Positions 13,901 through 24,076 of a DNA stretch of 64,000 nucleotides are shown piece after piece; the first letter of the stretch is position 1, and each line of letters begins with the position of its first letter. The DNA lies in NCBI GenBank assembly GCA_017562135.1, contig QEYB01000926.1, positions 372,001 through 436,000 on the forward strand, given 5' to 3'. The notes below the pieces were generated by a model, which ran no database searches, had not been told where the DNA came from, and saw only the letters and a program-made list of their open reading frames with translations. This DNA is from Dipylidium caninum. Its lineage: Eukaryota; Platyhelminthes; Cestoda; Cyclophyllidea; Dipylidiidae. The translations under genes were made by a program, and so were the position numbers.

Positions 13901-15113
13901 CTCGCGCAAGAAGGCGGTGAATAAGGCTAAAGGCAACACTTTTGGCCTACATTGTGGCGGTCGCAACTATAGACAAAAATGTAGGCGGGGGGGGGGGCTA
14001 TGATCCGACTGTTGTCCTAATCGCGAAGGGCTGGGATTTAGCGCATCACCACTGGGCTCGATGCCTCGCCAGGTTGTGCGGCAACCAAATCTTGGGCCCT
14101 TAACGAGACGTGGAAATTGTCCCAGGAAAGAGAGGCTGGATGTCATGTCGGATGTTTTAAAAGGTCAAATCAAATTAAAGGCGTGGACTAGCGTTAAGAG
14201 AGTGGAGAACGGTTTTTACAAAGTGTTTGAAATTTCATCTTTTCATTTGGTGTTTCACATAAATGGATCCCGAACTCGAATTATTGCTTAATTTAGAACT
14301 AGCTGGAATACATAACATGCGGGCTGGTCTCGAGGTACCACTTGCGGCGCAGACTTGCTCTAAGTTGGTTAGGAAACAAGGCAGCAAGGTTCAGCACATG
14401 ACCACTATTTATATGCTTCTTAAAATTCTCGGCAGCTATCAGCTAAATCGTGCAAAAAATTTTCCAGCAAAAACAATTTAGCAAAAATTGTACAAAATCA
14501 AAAACGCACTTAAATGCGAATTTTCCAAAACCCCAGCCGTTAAATTTCAGATTTTATGAGGATGGATTTGACGCGCGGAGCGGTAACTTAAACAACTTTC
14601 GCCGCGATAGGGTATTCGGTTGATTCCCCGCGTCCGGTAAATGCGGTGCTCGATTCCTCGTTATCCTTCGTAGCCGCCCCTTTTATTCCTTAGTTTTTAG
14701 CTTTTTTCTTTGGTGAGCAGGAATAATTACTGCAAAAATCGACGTCCGCCTTCATTTTTGGCTTCGAACTTTTCGTCCCGGTTATAAAGTCGGACAGTCG
14801 TACTCCACCTAAGTCCATTCTCTAGAGGCATTTTTTTCACTTATAACACATTTCGTTAATAAATAATGGATCTGTTGTGGGTCCGCAGTCGTGTGTGTTG
14901 GTGGGACGTTCTGAAGTAAATTCTTCCACTTCGGTACTAGCGGACGCAAACGGCGGCTCGGGAAAAACTAGATGTGCGCACGGACCATTATTTTTCTAAC
15001 AGTTTTATGATTGCGGTTACGAGAATCTGGTTCCGACGAAATTGCGTTCTGGATTTTCCTTATCTTCTTCGTTTTTATGTTGGTAAAATATTATTCAACC
15101 TTCTCTCTTTCAG
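8000..15113. other. 7-kb stretch with no recognised gene
   Basis: Both strands show only short frames (133 codons at most, 11286-11687 on +) without family resemblance or consistent splice signals. A poly-G run sits at 13988-13998. Part may be 5' regulatory sequence or 5' UTR intron of the SAMD1-like gene, whose first coding exon is preceded directly by a splice acceptor at 15111-15113. Unrecognised lineage-specific exons cannot be excluded. Confidence 0.4.
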
Positions 15114-15117
15114 TACA

Positions 15118-16213
15118 ATGCCGTCAACTTCGGATGAAAACATAGCAGCAGAGAGGCCTTCAACGAGTTCAGCTGCTCGGTTCTCTCGTCGTGCGACTTC
15201 AGACATTGCTCGGTCTTCGCTAACCGAGTCCACTTCCATGGAGTCCTCACATGTAGATGCGCCTAGAAAACGTTCACGCATTTCAATGGAAATTTCAACT
15301 CCTACTCCTCGTAAGACTGTCACTGTTACAGTCAAGGCTCAGGATACGGAGGAGTTTCATTCTCCTAACGTCACAGACATCCAGTCCGGTGACACCGCTT
15401 CGTCAAAAAATGGCTCGATGACACCGCAACCGTTACCTCCAGATGCATCTAATACAGAAAAAGTAATATCTGTTATCAACTTTCTTCGCGATCGACGTCG
15501 TCGTCCTGACGAAAGAGTTGTTATTGTTTATTCTGAACGCATGTACCAAATGTCAGCCACGGAGGCAAAGTTAGCCCTTCAGTCGTTGGTAGAGGAAGGT
15601 CGAATTTTCCGAGTAAAATATCCTAGTGGCATTTCTTACCGCTACCACATGTCAGTTGTTGCCCGGGGAGACACAATCACTCAACAGACAAATAAAATCA
15701 GAGCCAAATACGCGGTTGCCGCGTCTAAGTCGAATGGAAATTTGAAGACATCTGCTAGTCGTACTCCGACTCCAGTAGGGGAAGAAACTTTCAGTGGAGT
15801 GGAAATGACTGCGCTTAGGTCCTTCTTTCGACTTATGTCACCTGCGAATTCTGTTGTTCGACCGTCACATTTGACCCAGAGGGGTGACTGTTCGGTGGTG
15901 GATAGGGTTCGGGCGTTGTTCCCTGTAGATGTACTTGGAGAAGGTGAGTTTCATTTCGCCCTTCTTCGCGTTCCGGTCAGAAATGAGACGCGAGTGTTCT
16001 TCGTTACTTGTAGACGCTTCGCAGAATGAACCCGGTGTTTCAGTCTACGTCCTGCCACCTCCGACTCCAGTTAGTTTAGAAACGGTGGAAAAAGCCCTGA
16101 AATCTTTGCCCCACATGACATCGGTGTACAAATTGGATGAGGTAGGGTTATTACTTCAGACTAAACTCGTACAGTCGGACTCAGCTGCGGTTAAATTGAC
16201 ATTAAAGACCTAA
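15118..16213 (+). CDS. SAMD1-like winged-helix domain protein, 2 exons
   Basis: Exons 15118-15943 and 16014-16213 (intron 70 nt) sum to 1026 nt, encoding 341 aa with intact frame. Residues 1-110 are Ser/Thr-rich and low complexity, with a basic RKRSR patch that could be a nuclear localisation signal. Residues about 114-180 match the SAMD1/KAT6-type winged helix in order: VINFLRDRRRRPDERVVIVY, then a recognition-helix-like segment ATEAKLALQSLVEEGRI, then the wing FRVKYPSGISYRYH. In vertebrates this domain binds unmethylated CpG-island DNA (established). The C-terminal 160 residues show no recognisable SAM domain, so this resembles a winged-helix-only relative. A nuclear DNA-binding role is inference. 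Splice acceptor CTCTCTTTCAG ends only 4 nt before the ATG, so the 5' UTR is spliced on or a spliced leader is added. A candidate AATAAA lies at 16720-16725. Confidence 0.8.
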
Positions 16214-17536
16214 CTGACTATCGCTTACAACCCCTCCCAACCGATTTCAGCTTAGTTTACCTGTGCAAAACTTTTGGATCAGTTCTTGCAAGTTTAATAG
16301 GATGAGGATTCATACCTTTTTCTGCTGCTACATCGAAAATTATTCATTATTTTTTGGTATTTTTGAGTTGAACATTAGTATTAGTTTTGGTGTCTCAATG
16401 GAGAATCGGTCATATCTTGGTTATTATTTCAATCTATCTCAGTATCCCCTGAGTCACTCTAATTTTTTTATCGAATGATCCCTACCCGTTAATTTACCAG
16501 TGAAGCAGTTTAGCATTCTTTCCTTCACCCCTCCCCACCTGAATTTGTGAATTTTTTCTATTCAAACATTTTCGGTCATATTGGCCACGACTTTGTGTCT
16601 CAAATCCCTTTCCTTTGTCTATTTCCCAACCAAACATTCAGCCAATCGTCTCTAAAAAGATTCGTCGTCGCCTATAAGTAAATCTAGATGGAAATAGACA
16701 AGGCGTTAGTAAATTGAGAAATAAAAACGGTAAATCGAAGTACAAAGCCTTTGTCCTTTACGCTAAAGGTTGGTAATATTAGGGTAAGGGGACTGTGATT
16801 CGGAGACCTTCGTCACACCAGTCGCCACGTGGCAAAATGGTGTCTCGGCTAGAACATACGTTTAAACAAGCATTTTACCTTAGGCCCTCTCCATCGGTGC
16901 ACTTTACGGTTGGCTGTGTTAACTTCCCATTATTTAATTGGCAAAAGCTCATCCTTCTTGCCAATCTTCTTGTCACGAAATTGGACAGTCTTTTTTTGGC
17001 GATTCAGACAAAAAGCGCCTCCATGAATGACATCTATCTTGACCTTATCGCGCCACTCTACCCGCCTTCTTGGAACGCGCACAAGACAGACTTGCGCTTC
17101 CATGACTTTTTCCTAGTCCAGCGTAATGCGCAGCCGATGTACTGGAACATTGAGTTCTTTTGGCGCACCGATATGGTATGAAACGTGGCCTGAGTGGAGT
17201 TCGTCTCTGACGTCCACGACTCCTTTCGATGCTCAAGCGATGACTTGGCTGGAGTGTGCCTTTTCGGTAGTCTGTAGCGTTTAGAATTTGTCGCTGCGCG
17301 AGAGGGGGGGGGGCGCAGAGAACATTCTCGCCTTATCTTCGAATGGATACTGGAACACCAGTGCTCATTCCACCACCAAACGTTTAGAGGCGTAAAATAT
17401 GTACACAACTAAGCAACAACTTTCTTGCGATGAAGAAGTTTTGAAGGCGACGTTATCTATTTTGAGACATTGTGTAGTTCATTCTCCGCCAAATTTTAGG
17501 CCGCCGACTCGAACAGTGCCTTAACGTCACACCAAA
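16214..17536. other. Intergenic region between SAMD1-like and ECI/CDYL-like genes
   Basis: Holds the 3' UTR of the SAMD1-like gene with a candidate poly(A) signal at 16720-16725. Opposing open frames at 16795-17181 (+) and 17058-17408 (-) overlap, lack family resemblance, and are not called as genes. Confidence 0.4.
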
Positions 17537-20225
17537 ATGGACGTAATGGCCGTTAGGTCGGAGGAGGAAGTTGAATGCGCCCCTCGTGCCTTACAATCGA
17601 CTTTAATTTCCGGTCTTCTCTCCGTCCACTCTATCATCTCCGATCCTGCCATGTCTATCCTTCTTCGTCGCCGGCCCAGTGAGGGATTCACCGAACTCTG
17701 GATCCGGTCGCCTGGTTCGACACTCCGCAATGCCTTTACCCTTCAGGTCCATATCCGTTAACAGAACTCTCTAAGTTCCGAGTGCGTCTTTTGTACGTGC
17801 TTTCTTAACTTCAGGTTCTCAGTGAGTTGACGGAAGCGCTACGTCTAACAGAGGCAGATGGTCAAGTTCGAGCAGTCCTCCTTTCTGGTGTCGGACGGGT
17901 CTTCTCCTCTGGCATCGACTTGCCTTCTCTCTCCGCCACCTCGCCATCCACAAATGCTGCCTTCGTTGATTCTTTAGTCGACATCCTTCGTGTCTTTCTA
18001 CTCAAACTCTCCTCATTCCCCAAACTCCTCGTCGCAGGGGTGAATGGACCGGCGGAAGGTCTGGCCACGGCAATCCTCCCACTCTTTGACCTCGTCTACG
18101 CCAGCGATATTGCCACTTCCACATGGCCTATTCGACCCTCGGACAGGTGCCCGAGGCAGGCGCCACTTTTACTTTCACTCGGGTGTTGGGCGGTCCCCTA
18201 GCCAGCGATCTACTCCTCGCAGGACGTCGATTATCTGCGCGGGAAGCACTCCAACGTGGTTTCATCTCAGATCTTCTCTTTCCCAAGAACTTTGTTCAGG
18301 AGGTGACTCTTCGGTGTGCCCGAATTGCCGGTCAATCCGCCGTTGTAAGTGTCCATCTTAGTTAATCGTCTCTCTTGAGACCGCTCTTGTTATTCGCCGC
18401 CTCGACTTCGACGCACAAAGACTGACGCCACGGCATTGGCGTAGATAGTCTCCAAGATTCGGCTTAGGTGTCCGGATGTACCAGCGTGTGGGTGGCGTAC
18501 GTGGATACATGGGGTGCTTTTGCTATTGCGTGCTTGGTCATTTCGCAGTTTCTCATGCGCGCCGGCTCTCGCTCTCGATCTGACGTCGTCTCGTGTTCCT
18601 GCCTCCGCCGATCAATTCCACGGACCATCCTAGTCCTCACCGACGTAGTGGTCCAAGTCTGAATGAGGGACCTCCGAGACTGCACCCGCCTGGGTGAGAC
18701 AGGCAGATACTTGAGGCATTCTAACACACCTAATTGCATCGCTCGATGGTGTTCCACGCGCCGGAGATTTACCACAAGCCAGGTTGATTGTATTATGCTG
18801 TGTTGCCGTGGCAGGAACACAAACTAGCGCACGATGTCTTGAAAACACACAAAACATGGCGGCGGTTCTCCACGCGCGTGTCTGTGCCACCGTCGATGAC
18901 TCACTATCGGGGCTTGAATGAAACAATGCCCTTTCCCTTGTCCTCTGTCTCGTTCCCCGTACCTACCATGACGACGGGGTCACGCCTTCGCCAGACAGGT
19001 AATGAGTGGGCAATGTTGCCCTCCCTTCGTCGGATGACCCCAGTGGTAAATAAACCGGTGTTTGGGGTATTCTGATTTTTGGGCAGTCAGTCGTTGGCCC
19101 CCTCAGCACCCGACCACCCCCTCCCCCTCAGTCCGCGATTTCAAGACGGCGGATTCACTAGAGCTACGAGGTCTCTTAGTCCTGTCGTCACCTGACGTGA
19201 TAGCTGAAGGCGTCTGGCTACGACGAAATGCTCAAAGCTCTCCTTCCACGTCAGTACTCGTTTCAGGGAGGACAGGATGTGTACTTTCTCCTCCCCTCAC
19301 CCTCAACCGGCCGTACCGTTTGTATTTAAATGCCCCACAAGTCCGAAGCGAAGGCATCGGCAATAAACTGAAATTACTGGATGGTCTGACCTTTTCTGAG
19401 TACCTGGCACGGAGGGAGACCCGGCTTGGTTGGCCTTCCCGGGTCTGATTCCCGGTGCACCCACCTCACCTGCGACAACCATTTTGCCAATCATTGAAAG
19501 TCTGTTTAGTACCGCGACATAAAAAGTCGGAATTTACATCGCGTTTGCCTTTCTAGTTGCCAGACCGATTGTCTGAGGTACGTGGGAAGGTATTCGGTGC
19601 TTAGGTCGCGATTTGGGTTGGCGCCGTAGATGTGAACGCAACTTCGCGCGGCGCTCCCCGGTTTTTAGACTTTTTATACCCTCCGCCTTCACCGCCGCCA
19701 ACGCCTTCTATTTACGACGCCTCGGCTCCCGTAACCACGATCGCTTAGTGCTGCTGCTAGCGTGTCAAACTGAAGTCGCATTCGAGTGAAAAAACACCTG
19801 ATGCCTGTTGAAACTTCAGATCCAGTCTTCTGCCATCGTTGGTGATTCGTTTCCCTCCTCCCATCCTCCTCTCCACCCTTTTTCTAGTTGAGGATTCTAG
19901 TTTTGTTTCGGAGAATTTCTGATGTGTTCCTATCACCAGCCAGACAGGAATGCGACAGAGTGCGTTTCCCGAGAGGGCCAAGTTGACAAATATCCTGGGC
20001 GTTATTCATTTGACAGCGACCGAGTAATGCCTAACATTTTTGGCCTTTGTTGCTTGTCCGCAGGCACTGGAGACCACCAAATGCCTCTCGCGTATGTGTG
20101 ATCGCGAGCGCATTGACTTTATGATCAACGCGGAGTGTCAAAAGCTGGCGGAGATTTGGAAGACGCCCGAATTTCGAGTAGCCGCGGCCAACTACATTCA
20201 TCACTGCATGGACGACTTCCTCTGA
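17537..20225 (+). CDS. Enoyl-CoA hydratase/isomerase family protein, CDYL/ECI2 type, 3 exons (one apparent frameshift)
   Basis: Exons 17537-17746, 17815-18344 and 20064-20225. Introns are 68 and 1719 nt. Crotonase-fold features: RAVLLSGVGRVFSSGIDL (about residues 89-106), with SSGIDL corresponding to the first oxyanion-loop segment, then NGPAEGLATAILPLFDLVYASD, and after the frame break STLGQVPEAGATFTF, which keeps the Glu used as catalytic base in peroxisomal enoyl-CoA isomerase ECI2. The C-terminal helix segment ECQKLAEIW is shared by ECI2 and CDYL. No chromodomain, acyl-CoA-binding domain or SKL peroxisomal signal is visible (it ends DDFL), so an acyl-CoA isomerase and a CDYL-like crotonase-only protein both remain possible. 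The exons sum to 902 nt. Adding one base near 18112-18117 (GCCAC, where the family alignment wants one more C) gives about 300 aa and a gap-free alignment; as written, the frame breaks there. Likely an assembly error; a genuine null allele is the alternative. Confidence 0.82.
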
Positions 20226-22061
20226 AGCCATACGAAAATACCGCCCAATTGCTGACGCCTGTGCAAACATTCCCATTTCAGACTGTCAGTCCTCCCCTGT
20301 ACCGTCTCGCACACCCGATGCAACCTGCGTCCCACTTTTCTTGTATAATCGGTCACCTCACCTGTGTACTCCTCAGCATCGGTTTCCTTGGCGAGCATTA
20401 AGTGGCTAGCGAGCATTAACTACCTCTCTTGGCTTTTTACCCACCTCCAGCCCTGCATTTACGCCCTGCTCCGCCCTTTTTTGCACATCCATGTTTATCA
20501 GAGAAGAACTCCGTGTATGCCTTTCGGCTTTCCGTGCTTCTACGTCCTGTAAGAGTGGCGTGGGGAGCTGCCTTGCCAACCCTTCAGGATAATGGCAGTG
20601 TTGTTCGGCCTCGTTCAACTGTCCCCTGAATCTGACGCCGGGATGATGTGCTTGATCTTAAATCTTCGCGTTCGCGATCTATGACCTAGAAGGGGTGTTA
20701 TATTTGGTCGATCTGACGATGTATTCTTTGGTCGAATGCTAGGACTGTTTTGTCTCAGATCATGTTTTAGTCGAGGCTCGAACAGCCCAGGATGTTTGCG
20801 TGTTCGAAGTGACAATCGCAGTATCCATGACCGACACCCCTTGTGTCCCCGGCTCTGCGACACCGAAGGCCAAAGCGCGGATGTTGCACTGGTGGTTCGA
20901 GTGTCTCGGACTTGAGCGACTTCAGACCGAGTGGACGCAATTGGGTATATCCAGGATCTCTGACAAAAATTGTCGAGACCTGGCTCCCCGCTTATTTTCA
21001 TCACTCATTCATCTCAGATCGCCAAGGTTTATGGAAGTGGGTTTTCAGGGCATTGGTAAGGATCGAAGCGGCGCGTGAAGTCGGGTCTCGGCTTCTGTCA
21101 ACTGTAGTTTGCGTTGGTGGAGTGGTTTTGACAGCAGTAATGCAGTCGGCTGACAGTCGCAGCCATGGACACGTAAAGCAGCGATAATGTTCCTAAATTC
21201 CATCAAAGGCTCAAAGCCGATGTCTCATCAACGAAACCATCACATAGGAAATAATGGGAGAGGAGCACTTGGACCGGTTGTCGCCTGACCCCCGGAAAGT
21301 TCTTGTTCGCCTTCACAATTTCAAAAAACGCTTCCGGTGCATTTTGGCCGAAAAAAGGCCACTGAAAGCGTCCCGTGCGAAACGCAATTTAAGGCAAAGA
21401 TCAGACTGCACACTTCAGTGAGGGGACGCCGCAATTCCCTTCAATGCATAACTTGGCATGACGGTGTGAGAAAGTGCAGGCAACGAACTCAACATTAAGC
21501 GACAACGGGATGTGACAACATCAGTAGAATCGAAGTGGATTTACTGACGTAGATTTCAATGACCTCCGCACCACTAATACATAACACCTCCCAAATTAAA
21601 GATTTATGTTTTTAAGCCTCAAGAAGCTGAATAGATGTGGCACCATTCACTTTGTACCTGCGGTGAGAAAAACAGATGAGTAAGCACGAAAGTAGCCATG
21701 CATTCGAGACGAGACGTTGCGTCCGAAAGAAGAGGATAGGGGGTCCACTTGAACATCGTCGTTTTGTGTGTGGATTTAAGGTAACGAGAGAGGTGAGATT
21801 CCGACCTCGTAATCATAAAGGAATCGTGTGATGTTAGTCGGGGAGGTCCCAGACAATGACGAAGACGTCTTATCCCGGTACGCAAAAATAATTCATCGAG
21901 GGAAAACATTATGTAAAATGAACACACTAATCAATAGTCAAATCCAAACTAAGAAGGTAACCTAAACAACACACAATCATAAGACATCCCGTTAAATTCC
22001 AAGGCAATGGATACATGAGCATCAGAGGAAGCGTATATTTCACATTTACACGGCCATTTTA
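20226..22061. other. Convergent intergenic region
   Basis: Lies between the 3' ends of the ECI/CDYL-like gene (+) and EIF3F (-). Overlapping open frames of up to 129 codons near 20600-21190 on both strands have no family resemblance. No poly(A) signal of canonical form was identified with confidence. Confidence 0.4.
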
Positions 22062-24076
22062 TCAATGTGCTAAGCTAAGCAATTTCGTGTGCGACCGGAT
22101 GAGGTTGGTCAGATAAGTGACCATGAGGAGGTCCTTAAATGACGAACTAATAAGGTCCTCCACGTTGTCCGAGTCCAATTTAGGCGTGGAGAAGAGGAGT
22201 CGTGCGATAGCCATACCCAATTCACTGTCCGCCGGTTGTTCACCGTTTGCGTAGGCCTTCACTTTCTCGTTCACACGGTTTAGCGTTGAGAGCAGGCGAC
22301 CGGTCAGGTTATAAAGATAGGACAAGTCATCAGTGGCCTGATCCGAGAAAAAGGGAAACATTAAAGTGGGATGATGTAAATGCCTAGGCCTATTCCTAAG
22401 TTGACATGAGTTCAATGAAAACAAATGTCTAGGCTCCGTTTTTCCTTTTCACAAACTAATAAGCTATCCATTAGCGTACCATTAAATGCAATTCCCGCAA
22501 AATTCCCCTCCCTAACGTACAGTTCACACAGTTTAACTCCGTGGCTGGCAATTCATAACGTATTAAAATTCCCCAGAGAACGTGGAGTAATAAGTTGGTT
22601 ATCATTGGACACCACAGCAAAAACTAGAGTACGCAAAATGTCCTCCTCCCGGACTATCTGAGTAATAATCTTTACGATTTCTTCAAATATGTGACGTTTC
22701 TGATACCATTATTTTACTGTTTAGCTCAGTGGTAAGACCACCCAGCTTTGTGTCTATTTCTCCGTACTTGGCATACGTTAAATGATCTGTGTTCATACTG
22801 ACATAAGTAGCCACAGCCCTAATAAAAACTTGGACAGCTGAAACAAGCTTATTACTTGGGCAGAAATCGCCTTTTTATAAAAAAACTGTTTGGAAAGTTA
22901 AATCGGGTTACACGAGGTATAAAATAAAATTAGAAAGCCGATTCTTAAGAAAATATGAATATTTGAGAAAGATTAAATCATACTTGCTAGCGAGTCATTA
23001 AGATATTAAGGGACTGTAAAATTATGACAGTGGAATCGTTGAGTACTGGGAAGAGTAATGCTAAAGGCTTTGGGAAGATACAACCTTTTCTAAACCAAGG
23101 CCTCGATGAATACTTTATGTGCCGTGGGTCAAACAGCACCGACATGAGAAGCAAAGCAGAGATATTCAGACAGTAAACCCGAAGGCGGTAACAGAACAAT
23201 TAGTAAAGGACAAATATTAGGTTCGTGTAATATAAGTGACGTAAATATAGGGAGGTATTCATGAGGCCGCTTTGAGACAGAGGCGAAACCATTAAGGCAA
23301 AAGTTTCTTAACTTTGCTAAATTGCGGTAACAAAAGTGAATTAAATTTTTATCCGGGAGGTATGAAAGGAGAAAAGTGAATCGATTAAATAATGTCATAA
23401 AGATACAATCATCTCAAACAATTAGAAAATCTATAAAAAAACACGGGTGATGAACTGACCTCAGAAAGGTGTTTTTCTTTATTTAAAGAATCTGCCACCA
23501 TCATGTCGACAGCGCAACGTTCCGTATCAAAAAATGCCAGATTAACTTCCAGAGACAAAAATATAGTACCCATGGTACCATCGGGTATCCCAATGGGTCG
23601 GCTCTGGAAAGCCTGAATACTCATTACTTCCCCTATGTTCAGGTTTGGGTTGACCAGAAGAAAAATAGGGGTTCTTTACGTGCTTCATATAATAATCTTG
23701 ATGAATTAGGAGTGATGACTCCGTTACTTCAAATCCGGTAGCATACCAGCCGACCGGGCGAAGGTTACGATTAACCTATACAAATGCTGCATATAGGACA
23801 CATCTTTAACAAACCTTGCGTTCTAAATTAAGCATGGCTCTGCCGAATTCAAGATCCATAGAAACTTCGGTTTTCGACTCCTTATGCGGAACAGCGAAGG
23901 AATGCGTAACCTCAATTATACCCTTCTCGAAAGTGCCTTTGAAAAATTACCAATTAAACTTCCATACCCAGTAGTGTTCCAACTACGTTTTGGGCTTCTT
24001 TGTGGCGGCGTTCATACGAATCGATGATAGACAAAAGGACGACAGGGTGAACGTGGACCCTCGCAACTGCTTCCAT
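22062..24076 (-). CDS. EIF3F: Eukaryotic translation initiation factor 3 subunit F, 4 exons (one apparent frameshift)
   Basis: Subunit of the eIF3 complex that helps load the 40S ribosome on mRNA; an MPN-domain protein without the JAMM metal site. Exons on the minus strand: 24076-23968, 23936-23815, 23775-23460 and 22337-22062. Introns are 31, 39 and 1122 nt. Seen: start [59 protein letters not shown], then, after a one-base shift, [26 protein letters not shown], and the C-terminal [18 protein letters not shown], all close to animal eIF3f. Exons sum to 823 nt; removing one extra base in the run at 23661-23672 gives 822 nt and 273 aa. The Pro/Ala-rich N-terminal extension of the mammalian protein is absent, as in many invertebrates. 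The start is the only ATG giving a normal MPN N-terminus. Confidence 0.92.

Noticed and set aside
22721..22740. tRNA box A-like sequence TTAGCTCAGTGGTAAGACCA
   Set aside because: No box B, no acceptor-stem pairing and no plausible anticodon arm in the following 60 nt.
23641..23687. Possible 47-nt intron (GTAAAG...CATAG) in EIF3F exon 3 as an explanation of the frame break
   Set aside because: Its removal would delete the conserved [10 protein letters not shown] segment and would leave an exon total not divisible by three.
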